A stretch of DNA of 48,112 nt. Source: Xanthobacteraceae bacterium (GTDB taxonomy: Bacteria; Pseudomonadota; Alphaproteobacteria; Rhizobiales; Xanthobacteraceae). The notes under the pieces were generated by a model. That model was not told the origin of the DNA, did no database searches, and saw nothing but the letters and a program-made list of their open reading frames with translations. Both the position numbers and the translations under genes were made by a program. Numbering within the stretch: position 1 is the stretch's first letter; the number at the start of each line of letters is the position of its first letter. Where the stretch lies: contig JAQGJU010000063.1 of assembly GCA_028290465.1 (NCBI GenBank), forward strand, positions 1-48,112, read 5' to 3'. Below, piece after piece: positions 17,697 to 25,308 of the stretch.

Positions 17697-18892
17697 TGAC
17701 AGCGCAGCCCCAGGACACGTCGGAACTAGGCGACGCGGTCGGCCGCGCGCTGGCAGGCTTTGCCCGCGCGCTGCGCGACAACGGCTTCAAGGTCGGCCTC
17801 GCCGAAACCCGCGACGCGCTGCGCATTCTCGGCACCGCGGCGGCGCGGCGCTCGTCATCGCTGAAGCCCGCATTGCGCTGCCTGTTCTGCGCGACGCATT
17901 CCGACTGGGAGCGTTTCGACGCGATCTTCGACGCCTATTGGGGCGGCCACGGCATGCGCTCGATGCAGACCGTCAGCGGCACGCCGACCGAGAGCCGGTC
18001 GTCGCTGCGCAAGCTCGCGGAGGCCAATGCCCGCCAACAGCAAGCCGGCAGCCCCGATCATGTCGAACGCCGGCCCGAGGGCGACGGCGAGCATCCGGCC
18101 GACCGCAGCGGTCGGCGCGAAGGCGCCTCACGCGCCGAGGCGCTGGCTCAGGCCGACATGCGCCACGTCGTCGACCCGGACGACATCGCGCAGGCCCATG
18201 CGCTGGCCGCACGCTTCGCCCGGGCGATGCGGGCGCGGCTCATGCGCCGCGACCGGGCGCGCCGGCGCGGGCGCCGGCTCGACCTGCGGCGTACTATTCA
18301 TCGCAGCATCTCGCATGGCGGTACGCCGCTGGAACTGGTCTGGCGCAAGCGCAAGATCAAGCCGCTGCGGCTGGTGATGCTGCTCGATGCGTCGGGTTCG
18401 ATGAGTCTCTATACCGCATTCTTCGTCCGCTTCCTCCACGGCGTCGTCGATGCATTCCGGGAGGCGGAGGCTTTCGTTTTTCACACTCGTCTCGTGCACG
18501 TCTCGGACTCGCTGCGCGACCGAGACGTGGCGCGCGCCGTCGACCGGCTGTCGCTGATGGCGCAGGGCATCGGCGGCGGCACGCGGATCGGTGAGAGTCT
18601 GGCCGTGTTCAATCAGTGGCACGCCAAGCGCGTCATCAATTCGCGCACCGCCGTGATGATCGTGTCCGACGGCTACGACACCGGCGCGCCGGAACGTCTC
18701 GGGCAGGAGATGCGGCGGCTGCGGCAGCGCTGCCGTCGCATCATCTGGCTCAATCCGCTGATCGGCTGGCAAGGCTACGCGCCGCAGGCGCGCGGCATGC
18801 AGGCGGCGTTGCCCTATGTCGATCTGTTCGCGCCCGCGCATAACATCGAAAGTTTGGCCGCGCTCGAACCTTATCTGGCGAGGATCCGATGA
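17696..18892 (+). CDS. coxE: VWA-domain protein for CO dehydrogenase maturation
   Basis: The 398-residue cytoplasmic protein has an Arg-rich middle and a C-terminal von Willebrand A domain. The metal-ion-dependent adhesion site is intact: Asp231-x-Ser-x-Ser in LLDASGSMS, Thr in GGGTRIGES, and Asp in IVSDGYDTG. CoxE acts with the MoxR ATPase CoxD in building the Mo-Cu centre. The start ATG 17696 overlaps the last base of coxD; GTG 17693 is an alternative adding one residue. Residues about 100-160 are charged and low complexity. Its stop overlaps the coxF start by 4 bp. Confidence 0.92.
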   Translation: MTAQPQDTSELGDAVGRALAGFARALRDNGFKVGLAETRDALRILGTAAARRSSSLKPALRCLFCATHSDWERFDAIFDAYWGGHGMRSMQTVSGTPTESRSSLRKLAEANARQQQAGSPDHVERRPEGDGEHPADRSGRREGASRAEALAQADMRHVVDPDDIAQAHALAARFARAMRARLMRRDRARRRGRRLDLRRTIHRSISHGGTPLELVWRKRKIKPLRLVMLLDASGSMSLYTAFFVRFLHGVVDAFREAEAFVFHTRLVHVSDSLRDRDVARAVDRLSLMAQGIGGGTRIGESLAVFNQWHAKRVINSRTAVMIVSDGYDTGAPERLGQEMRRLRQRCRRIIWLNPLIGWQGYAPQARGMQAALPYVDLFAPAHNIESLAALEPYLARIR

Positions 18893-19722
18893 ACAGCGCC
18901 GCCGACATTCTCGATCTGGTCGCCGCCATGAAAGCCAAGGGCGAACCCTTCGCGCTCGCCACCGTGGTCCGCACCGTCGCGGCGACCGCCGCAAAGGCCG
19001 GCGCCAAAGCCTTGATTCGTCAAGACGGCATCATCTCGGGCGGCTGGATCGGCGGCGGCTGCGCCCGCGCGGCAGTGCTCAAGGCGGCGAAGGAATCGCT
19101 CGCCGACGGCCGGCCGCGCCTCGTATCGGTGCAGCCGCCGGACGCGCTGCAGGACCAGGGTCTCGCGGCCGGCGAAGAGCGCGCGGGCATTCGCTTTGCG
19201 AACAACATGTGCCCCAGCCAGGGCACCATGGACGTATTCGTCGAGCCGGTGCTGCCGCAGCCGCAGATCGTGATCTGCGGATCGAGCCCGGTGGCGGTCG
19301 CGATCGCGGAGTTGGGCCGCCGCGTCGGCTTCGCGGTCACGGTCTGCGCGCCTACGGCGGACCAGAACGCGTTCGTGGACGCCGACCGCCGCATCGAAGG
19401 CTATGCGCTGCCGGTCAATGAGGCCGGCGCGCGCTTCATCGTGGTGTCGACGCAGGGCCGCGGCGACGAAGCCGCGTTGCAGGCGGCGCTGGCCGTCGAA
19501 GCCGACTACGTCGCCTTCGTCGGCAGCCGCAAGAAGGCCGATGCCCTCAAGGCCACGCTGGCATCGCGCGGGGTGCCGCCTGCCCAACTCGAAAAACTGA
19601 AATGTCCGGCCGGGCTGGACCTTGGCGCCATCACGCCGGACGAAATCGCGATCTCGATTCTGGCCGAAATCATCGCCGCGCGTCGCGGCCGGCACTCGCG
19701 CGTCGCCGCGGTGACGGTGTGA
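18889..19722 (+). CDS. coxF: XdhC/CoxF-family molybdenum cofactor maturation factor
   Basis: The 277-residue protein has the two XdhC family parts: an N-terminal segment with SGGWIGGGCARAAV and CPSQGTMDVFVEP, then a Rossmann C-terminal domain beginning IVICGSSPVAVAIAELGR. XdhC proteins hold molybdopterin and promote sulfuration before insertion into the apoenzyme. It is the last recognisable cox gene. coxG, coxH, coxI and coxK, which follow coxF in Oligotropha, are absent; a decayed integrase begins within about 70 bp. The four-base overlap with coxE points to one transcript from coxM to coxF. Confidence 0.92.
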   Translation: MNSAADILDLVAAMKAKGEPFALATVVRTVAATAAKAGAKALIRQDGIISGGWIGGGCARAAVLKAAKESLADGRPRLVSVQPPDALQDQGLAAGEERAGIRFANNMCPSQGTMDVFVEPVLPQPQIVICGSSPVAVAIAELGRRVGFAVTVCAPTADQNAFVDADRRIEGYALPVNEAGARFIVVSTQGRGDEAALQAALAVEADYVAFVGSRKKADALKATLASRGVPPAQLEKLKCPAGLDLGAITPDEIAISILAEIIAARRGRHSRVAAVTV

Positions 19723-19789
19723 CAATCCGGCGCTACGCACCTTCGAATGCCGCCACGGCTCCGACGCGCTTGCCGTACTGCGATCGCAT

Positions 19790-20360
19790 GGCTCGGGCAA
19801 CGTCCGGCAACCGCTGCCCTATCCGAGGGGCGATACATCACATGGGATTCAGAGCTGCGGGGCTTTGGCGTCCGCGTACAGCCGGCCAGCACAAAGACAT
19901 ATCTTGTCCGGTACCGTCCAAAGGGATACGGCGCATTGGCTCCAAAGCGTTTCGTAACCATCGGGCGTCATGGGACTTTGACGACCGATGAAGCTCGGAC
20001 GCAAGCCCGCATTGTCCTGGGCAAGGTGGCTCAAGGCATGGAAGAATTGCGCCGTTTGGGCGACGCCCTTGCTCTTGCGGAAACCCATGGCATCCCCTGG
20101 TTGGCACACCTAGACACGCCACCTAGCAAACATCTGCCCATCAAGCCGGAGAACCGCGCTGTCCGTATTGATGTGTACGCAGCCGGAGCAATCAGGCTCC
20201 TTTGCTGACTGGATGTCGCAAAGGCGAGATTCCAAACTTGCAGTGGAGCCACGTCGATTTTGAGCGGGGCCTTCTCCTCATGCCAAATTCTAAAACGGGC
20301 AAAAAGATTGTGGTGCTCAGTGGCGCGGCGACGCCCACTCGCGACGCCCTCCGAACTTTC
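19790..20360 (+). pseudogene. Decayed tyrosine recombinase/integrase (DUF4102 type)
   Basis: Two pieces of a prophage/island integrase remain. The first (about 19820-20040) is an arm-type DNA-binding DUF4102 domain: YITWDSELRGFGVRV, then RFVTIGRHGTLTTDEARTQA. The second (about 20040-20360) is the start of the catalytic domain. Its AIRLL and LTGCRKGEI lie in different frames, so a one-base indel near 20200 breaks it. The core-binding domain is deleted, and the catalytic His-x-x-Arg and Tyr are missing. The catalytic Arg and SKTGKK lysine region survive. It sits directly after coxF and probably marks the left edge of an inserted region. Nothing else is visible before 20456. Confidence 0.82.
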
Positions 20361-20404
20361 AACTGCAGCAAGCGTGCGCTCAAGCCGATAACACGACAAT
20401 GCTT

Positions 20405-20438
20405 CCGCCTGGCCTATTCTTATCGAAAGGCCAGACGG
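20405..20438 (-). terminator. Possible hairpin downstream of the first Bug receptor gene
   Basis: CCGCCTGGCC at 20405-20414 pairs with GGCCAGACGG at 20429-20438 (one wobble), 18 bp past the stop of the minus-strand receptor gene. There is no clear U run, so factor-independent termination is uncertain. Confidence 0.35.
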
Positions 20439-20455
20439 CTTTCATCATACAGCGT

Positions 20456-21430
20456 TTACTCAAGAACAATATTAGCCGACTTGGCCAACTTGGAAACCTC
20501 ATCAATCTCGCGCTTGATAAGCTCGGTCAATTCAGGACCAGCCAAGTTACCTGGATCTGTGCCCATGGCAGCCAGCTTCTCACGAAAATTGGGATCCTTA
20601 AGTCCCTCCAGAGTGTCTACGCGAATTTTAGCGACGATCTCTTCCGGAGTGCCTTTTGGAACGAACAACGCCGTCCAGATCGATGCCTGGAACCCCTGCA
20701 ACACGCCAGTTTCATCCACAGTCGGCACGTTGGGAAGTATCTTGCTGCGTGCCGTCGACGTCACCGCCAGAAGTCGCACCTGCCCCGAGTCGACCAAGGG
20801 CAAAACCGCAGATAACGCTACCAAACCTACCGGCACCTCCCCTGAGGTAAGAGCCGTCGCAGCCGGCGCACCCCCTCGATAGGGAACATGAAGCATTTTA
20901 AGACCGGAAGCTGCAGCGAATTGCTCTGTGGCAAGATGCATTGTGCTGCCAAGGCCAGCGGATGGGAACGTGAGGCTTCCCGGATTCGCCTTTGCGGCAG
21001 CGACGAGTTCCGCCAGCGAATTATAACCCGACTTGACGTTTGCGGCCCATGCATATGGCGTGGTCGTGGCCATAGCGATCGGAATCAGATCGGTTACAGA
21101 ATTGAAGCGTGGTTTCTGTGAGGCCGCCGGATGGATAACAACCTCACCATTCGTACTCATCAGGATGGTGTATCCGTCGGCCGGTGAGCGAATTGCCGCA
21201 TCCACTCCAATAAGACCACCGGCCCCAGCACGATTCTCAATAACGACCGGCTGCCCCCATTTTGCCGACAACTGCTGACCGAGCAGGCGTGCTGCAAGGT
21301 CGGTCACACCACCAGGTGCGAACGGAACGATGATCCGCACGCTTCGTTCGGGAAATGCAGCGAAAGCCGCTGCGCTGGAAAACAGCGTGTACGCAACCAT
21401 TGCCGACAACAGTCGCTTGGTCATATGCAT
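20456..21430 (-). CDS. Bug/TctC-family periplasmic solute-binding receptor (1)
   Basis: The 324-residue secreted receptor has a signal peptide (KRLLSAMVAYTLFSSAAAFA) and the Bug-family start FPERSVRIIVPFAPGGVTD. Other family blocks are the ENRAGAGGLIG loop, SPADGYTILM, and HVPYRGGAPAATAL. Such proteins bind carboxylates or amides in the periplasm, usually delivering them to a TctAB permease, but no tctA or tctB is nearby. The start ATG 21430 has GAAGGGA seven bases upstream; ATG 21424 is an alternative. It is the last gene of a minus-strand set (receptor 2, amidase, receptor 1). The ligand is unknown. Confidence 0.9.
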   Translation of the reverse strand: MHMTKRLLSAMVAYTLFSSAAAFAAFPERSVRIIVPFAPGGVTDLAARLLGQQLSAKWGQPVVIENRAGAGGLIGVDAAIRSPADGYTILMSTNGEVVIHPAASQKPRFNSVTDLIPIAMATTTPYAWAANVKSGYNSLAELVAAAKANPGSLTFPSAGLGSTMHLATEQFAAASGLKMLHVPYRGGAPAATALTSGEVPVGLVALSAVLPLVDSGQVRLLAVTSTARSKILPNVPTVDETGVLQGFQASIWTALFVPKGTPEEIVAKIRVDTLEGLKDPNFREKLAAMGTDPGNLAGPELTELIKREIDEVSKLAKSANIVLE

Positions 21431-21537
21431 CTCAGATTCCCTTCAACTTTGGAGCTCTACGAGACCGCTGTAAGCGGTTGATACGGCGCCCTTGTACCTT
21501 CGTACGGCGCCGCACTTCTTCGTCCCACTCGCGGTCC

Positions 21538-23028
21538 CTAGGGCGTTGTGGTGGGCGGTCGGCGATGGTGGGTCGCCTGCTCATAGGCGTATGCGTAGCG
21601 AATGACCTTGCCGTCATCATAGGGTCTGCCGAGGAAGGTAATGCCAGCCGGCAAATTGTCGCGCGTGAAGCCGGCCGGAACGACGACTGACGGAACAAAC
21701 ATCAGGAATGTGTTGATATGCGGCGCGCCCTTCTGATCGACGAATGGCGGGTTGACGCCGTCCTTGATCAAGGTCGGCTGATGCTCGACCGCCTTGTGCA
21801 CGATCGCATCGAGGCGGTGGTCCGCCATGACCTTCAGCATGTTGGTCATTAATTCTTCACGGGCCATCATATAGTCATGGTGCCGCTCAGGCGTGTCGTC
21901 GTTAGCAATGCGCCGTTGCGAGCCGGGCACGACTTGCTTGAAGAGCGGAGACGAGACCACGTCCTGGCGCGTGCTGTACGGGCTGCCTCCCCCCTTAAGA
22001 TAGGTTTTGAACATTCCGTCGTCGTCCGCGGAATTGCGCGCGCGGCGCGCCAACAGTGAGTGCAAATTAGGAATGACGACCGGATCGACAATCTCCGCGC
22101 CGGCAGCACGAAGCTCATCGATGGCGCTGTTGAACACCTCATCGACTTTCTTGAAATCTTCTGAGTCCGGCTCTGTATGATACCCCATCGGCTCGCGCAA
22201 AATGCCGAGCCGCGCCCCCTTTAGCGCGGACGCACTGAGGCCACTCACATAGCTCGCCTCTGTCCGGCCCACACCATAAGCCGTTGCCGGATCCGCCGCA
22301 TCGTAGCCGACCATGACATCCAGCACGGCCGCGAGATCGCTCACGGTCCGCGCCATTGGTCCCAACGATCCATTCATGGTCGGCCAACCGCCATAAACGC
22401 CGGAACGGCTGACCAAACCAACCGACGGCCGCATGCCGGCAATGCCGTTCCAGATCGATGGACGCCTGATCGACGAAAAGCCTTCCTGCCCGAGAGCGAC
22501 GGTGCAAAAGTTCGCCGACACGCTCGCGCCCGAACCGCCTGACGAACCGCCGGCCGTTCGTTCGAGGTCGTACACGTTACGCGTCGAACCAAACAAGGAG
22601 CCATGGGTGTCACCGCCGCCCAGTTCGCCCAGCGTCACTTTGCCAAGAAAGATGGCTCCTGCCTCGCGGAGCTTCTTGATGACGAAGCCCTCGCGGCCGG
22701 GTTCATAATCCTTGAACAGCACCGAACCAAGCGTCGTCGGCATTCCGTCGACATCGATCTGATCCTTGATCAAAATCGGAATGCCGTGCAGCGGACCGAC
22801 GAGGCCGGACGTCTTGAAGGCCTGGTCGAGCCGATCCGCGTCTTCAAGCGCCTTGGCATTGAGCGAGATCACCGCATTGATCGCGGGGCCCTTCTTGTCG
22901 TAAGCCTCGATACGGCCGAGATAATCTTGTACCAATTGACGCGCGGTAAGCGCGCCATTGCGATAGGCCTCGTGAATATCGGCAATCGTTGCCTCTACGA
23001 TTTGAAACTTCGCTTGTTGCTGGGTCAT
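21538..23028 (-). CDS. Amidase-signature family hydrolase (1)
   Basis: The 496-residue enzyme belongs to the amidase-signature family, which cleaves C-N amide bonds with a Ser-cisSer-Lys triad. The Lys is in GIPILIKDQIDVDG and the glycine-rich stretch is AGGSSGGSGASV. The nucleophile segment reads GQEGFSSIRRPS instead of the common G-T-D-T-G-G-S-I-R, keeping the SIR serine but changing the preceding loop. No signal peptide is seen, so it acts in the cytoplasm. AAGAAGG lies six bases before ATG 23028. It is flanked by two Bug receptors on the same strand, suggesting that it processes the imported compound. Confidence 0.87.
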   Translation of the reverse strand: MTQQQAKFQIVEATIADIHEAYRNGALTARQLVQDYLGRIEAYDKKGPAINAVISLNAKALEDADRLDQAFKTSGLVGPLHGIPILIKDQIDVDGMPTTLGSVLFKDYEPGREGFVIKKLREAGAIFLGKVTLGELGGGDTHGSLFGSTRNVYDLERTAGGSSGGSGASVSANFCTVALGQEGFSSIRRPSIWNGIAGMRPSVGLVSRSGVYGGWPTMNGSLGPMARTVSDLAAVLDVMVGYDAADPATAYGVGRTEASYVSGLSASALKGARLGILREPMGYHTEPDSEDFKKVDEVFNSAIDELRAAGAEIVDPVVIPNLHSLLARRARNSADDDGMFKTYLKGGGSPYSTRQDVVSSPLFKQVVPGSQRRIANDDTPERHHDYMMAREELMTNMLKVMADHRLDAIVHKAVEHQPTLIKDGVNPPFVDQKGAPHINTFLMFVPSVVVPAGFTRDNLPAGITFLGRPYDDGKVIRYAYAYEQATHHRRPPTTTP

Positions 23029-23094
23029 TTTTAGCCTTCTTGATGAACGTACCCGCGCAGGATGAGTCCTGGCGCAAACCCGACACGTCGATTT

Positions 23095-24057
23095 CTATTG
23101 CGCCTTCAAATTGGCTGAGCTGATCACGCGACCGAACAGATCATACTGTTGCTGCAGGTTCGCCTTGAAATCCGCACCGCAACTTATGCCGGGCAGCAGG
23201 CCTTGCAGGGCGAGCTTGCTCTTGATTTCCTCGGACCGACCGGCATCGCCAAACATTTTCCGAAGTTGCTCGAGGACCGCAGGCGGCGTATTCGCCGGCG
23301 CGAACAGGCCGTTCCAGCTTTGCTGATCGTAGTCTTGATAACCGGCCTCGGTCACCGTAGGCACGTCCGGGAGCTTCTCAAAACGCTTAGCGGACGCCAC
23401 AGAGAGAGCGCGCAGATCGCCATTCTTCAGTTGCTCTGCCACGCTCGTGTAGTCAGCATAGAGGGCCATGACATGGCCGCCGAGAAGCGCCGTGATCGCG
23501 GGCGCCGTGCCGGCGAATGGCACGTAGATAACGTCCATTTTCGTCGCAATTTTCAATGTCTCCAGCGCAATATGACCCGCCGTGTTTGGACCGGCACTCG
23601 CAACCGTGACAACGCCCGGCTTTGCATGCGCGGCATTTACAAGGTCAGCCAGCGTGCGAAACGGCGAATCGGGCTTGACGACAACGAACAAGGGGTAGCT
23701 CACAATGTTGCAGACCGGCTCGAAAGTCTTAAGCGGGTCATAGTTCTGCCGCCGGACATGCGGATTGATCAGAAACGCAGCATTTGTGAAGAGCAGAGTT
23801 GCGCCATCCGGTTCGGCACGCGCGACATATTCGGTCGCTAGCACAGTGCCGGCACCGGGGCGATTTTCAACGACAACAGAAATCGATTGGGTACGAGAGA
23901 CCTGTTCGGCAATCATGCGCGCGATGATGTCGCCACCGCCGCCCGCCGAAAGTGGAACGATAATACGCAGCGTTTTGGGGACTTGGGCATCGAGCGGCGC
24001 CGAACATAGGACCATGGCCGAAAGCAGAGGCAACAGGCGCCGCGCGAACCTAAGCAT
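23095..24057 (-). CDS. Bug/TctC-family periplasmic solute-binding receptor (2)
   Basis: The 320-residue protein has a signal peptide (RFARRLLPLLSAMVLCSAPLDA) and the family blocks LRIIVPLSAGGGGDIIAR, ENRPGAGTVLA, and PFAGTAPAITALLGG. It starts with ATG 24057 preceded by a GGAG site. The amidase follows 66 bp downstream on the same strand, so the two are likely co-transcribed. The binding loop (SAGGGGD) differs from receptors 1 and 3 (APGGVTD and SPGGISD), so its ligand probably differs. No permease partner is present. Confidence 0.89.
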   Translation of the reverse strand: MLRFARRLLPLLSAMVLCSAPLDAQVPKTLRIIVPLSAGGGGDIIARMIAEQVSRTQSISVVVENRPGAGTVLATEYVARAEPDGATLLFTNAAFLINPHVRRQNYDPLKTFEPVCNIVSYPLFVVVKPDSPFRTLADLVNAAHAKPGVVTVASAGPNTAGHIALETLKIATKMDVIYVPFAGTAPAITALLGGHVMALYADYTSVAEQLKNGDLRALSVASAKRFEKLPDVPTVTEAGYQDYDQQSWNGLFAPANTPPAVLEQLRKMFGDAGRSEEIKSKLALQGLLPGISCGADFKANLQQQYDLFGRVISSANLKAQ

Positions 24058-24074
24058 GTCTCACTCCATCCGCT

Positions 24075-24095
24075 ATATGTTCATGTTGAATATAA
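24075..24095. promoter_or_regulatory. Inverted repeat upstream of receptor 2
   Basis: ATATGTTCA-TGT-TGAATATAA pairs at 7 of 9 arm positions and lies 17 bp upstream of the minus-strand receptor 2 start. It is AT-rich and different from the TACA-N3-TGTA motif. It may be an operator or only a promoter region. Confidence 0.35.
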
Positions 24096-24173
24096 TTGCA
24101 TCGCACGCGTGCTTGGGCAAGGTGCTGCGCTCTTGTTGACCAACCACTCCACCTGTCTGCCCTGCAAATGCGC

Positions 24174-24204
24174 TTGACACCCGCAAATATCACTACACAA
24201 TGTA
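24174..24204 (+). promoter_or_regulatory. Promoter with overlapping TACA-N3-TGTA operator for receptor 3
   Basis: TTGACA at 24174-24179 and CACAAT at 24196-24201 (16-bp spacing) form a sigma70-like promoter 66 bp before receptor 3. TACA-CAA-TGTA at 24194-24204 covers the -10 element. The same 11-bp inverted repeat lies before the ABC receptor gene and between hpaB and hpaC, so one repressor may control all three. Confidence 0.55.
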
Positions 24205-24269
24205 GGTAAATTGCAAGACCCATCGACGTGCTGTCGATCGACGATTGCAGACGTTGGAGGAACTTGGTC

Positions 24270-25229
24270 ATGAAATGGGTTTGGCTTTCCGCATGCCTTT
24301 TTCTAACGAGCGTGAGCGCCCATGCGGCCGACTTCCCAGACCGAGCGGTGCGAATTATCGTGCCTTCTTCCCCGGGCGGGATCAGCGACGTCGCAGCGCG
24401 CTTCGTCGGCCAGGGACTTTCCGCGCTGTGGAAACAGCCCGTCGTCGTCGAAAATCGCCCCGGAGGCGGCGGCTCGATCGGCACCACCGCCGTGAGCCGC
24501 GCACCAGCCGACGGCTACACGCTGCTGGCCACGACGAACGGTGAGTTCGCGCTTGGCCCCGTCATCAACAAGAGCATCGCCTACGACCCAACCCAGGATT
24601 TCACGCCGATTGGATTGCTCACGTTCAATCCGATCATTCTGGTCGCGAATACCCAAACGCCTTACAAGTCGGTGCAGGATGTCCTTGACGCCGCGAAGAA
24701 GGACCCCGGCCATATTGGATGGGCTTCACCTGGAATCGGCACGTGGAATCATCTTGCCGGTGAATGGTTCCAGAACGAAGCGGGGATCAAGCTGCTGCAT
24801 GTGCCGTATAGAGGCGGCGGGCCGGCCGGCACGGCTGTTGCCGCCGGCGATGTTCCGCTCGCCGTGATTTCAATCTCGTCCGGCCAGAACTTGATTGACG
24901 CCGGAAAAATCCGCGTTCTTGCGGCAATGACAAAGGATCGCGTGTCGTTCAATCCCGATTGGCCGACGTTGGCTGATGGCGGCGTCAAGAATGTCGATGC
25001 GACAAATTGGGTCGGCCTGTTCGGCCCGGCGGGTCTTGATCCAGCAATTACGAAGAAAATCGCGGCCGATGCGCAGATTGTGCTGAATGATCCAGAACTG
25101 AATCAGAAGCTCGCCAAGCTCGGCGTCGTTCCGGCAAAGCCAAAGCCGGAAGAACTGGCTACACAGATCGCCGAGGACCGCAAAGTGTCCGAGCGGATCG
25201 CCAAGCAAGCTGACATGATCATTAAATAA
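24270..25229 (+). CDS. Bug/TctC-family periplasmic solute-binding receptor (3)
   Basis: The 319-residue secreted receptor has a short signal peptide (WVWLSACLFLTSVSAHA) followed by DFPDRAVRIIVPSSPGGISD. It then has ENRPGGGGSIG, RAPADGYTLL and HVPYRGGGPAGTAV, all Bug-family blocks. ATG 24270 is chosen because GGAGG lies nine bases upstream and gives a clean signal peptide; an upstream in-frame start at 24228 has neither. The gene stands alone on the plus strand between two minus-strand units and ends in a strong terminator. It resembles receptor 1 more than receptor 2. Its partner permease is not in the window. Confidence 0.9.
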   Translation: MKWVWLSACLFLTSVSAHAADFPDRAVRIIVPSSPGGISDVAARFVGQGLSALWKQPVVVENRPGGGGSIGTTAVSRAPADGYTLLATTNGEFALGPVINKSIAYDPTQDFTPIGLLTFNPIILVANTQTPYKSVQDVLDAAKKDPGHIGWASPGIGTWNHLAGEWFQNEAGIKLLHVPYRGGGPAGTAVAAGDVPLAVISISSGQNLIDAGKIRVLAAMTKDRVSFNPDWPTLADGGVKNVDATNWVGLFGPAGLDPAITKKIAADAQIVLNDPELNQKLAKLGVVPAKPKPEELATQIAEDRKVSERIAKQADMIIK

Positions 25230-25250
25230 GCGATCCGACGATCGTAAGCT

Positions 25251-25283
25251 AAAACGCCCTCCACCGACGGTGGAGGGCGTTTT
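25251..25283. terminator. Strong bidirectional intrinsic terminator
   Basis: A perfect 15-bp stem (25251-25265 with 25269-25283, core CGCCCTCCACC) closes a 3-nt loop. It has a run of A before it and of T after it. It ends the receptor 3 transcript on the plus strand and, read the other way, the ThDP enzyme operon that stops at 25309. Confidence 0.9.
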
Positions 25284-25308
25284 CCTTACGCTCTACAGTG
25301 ACGGGCAC

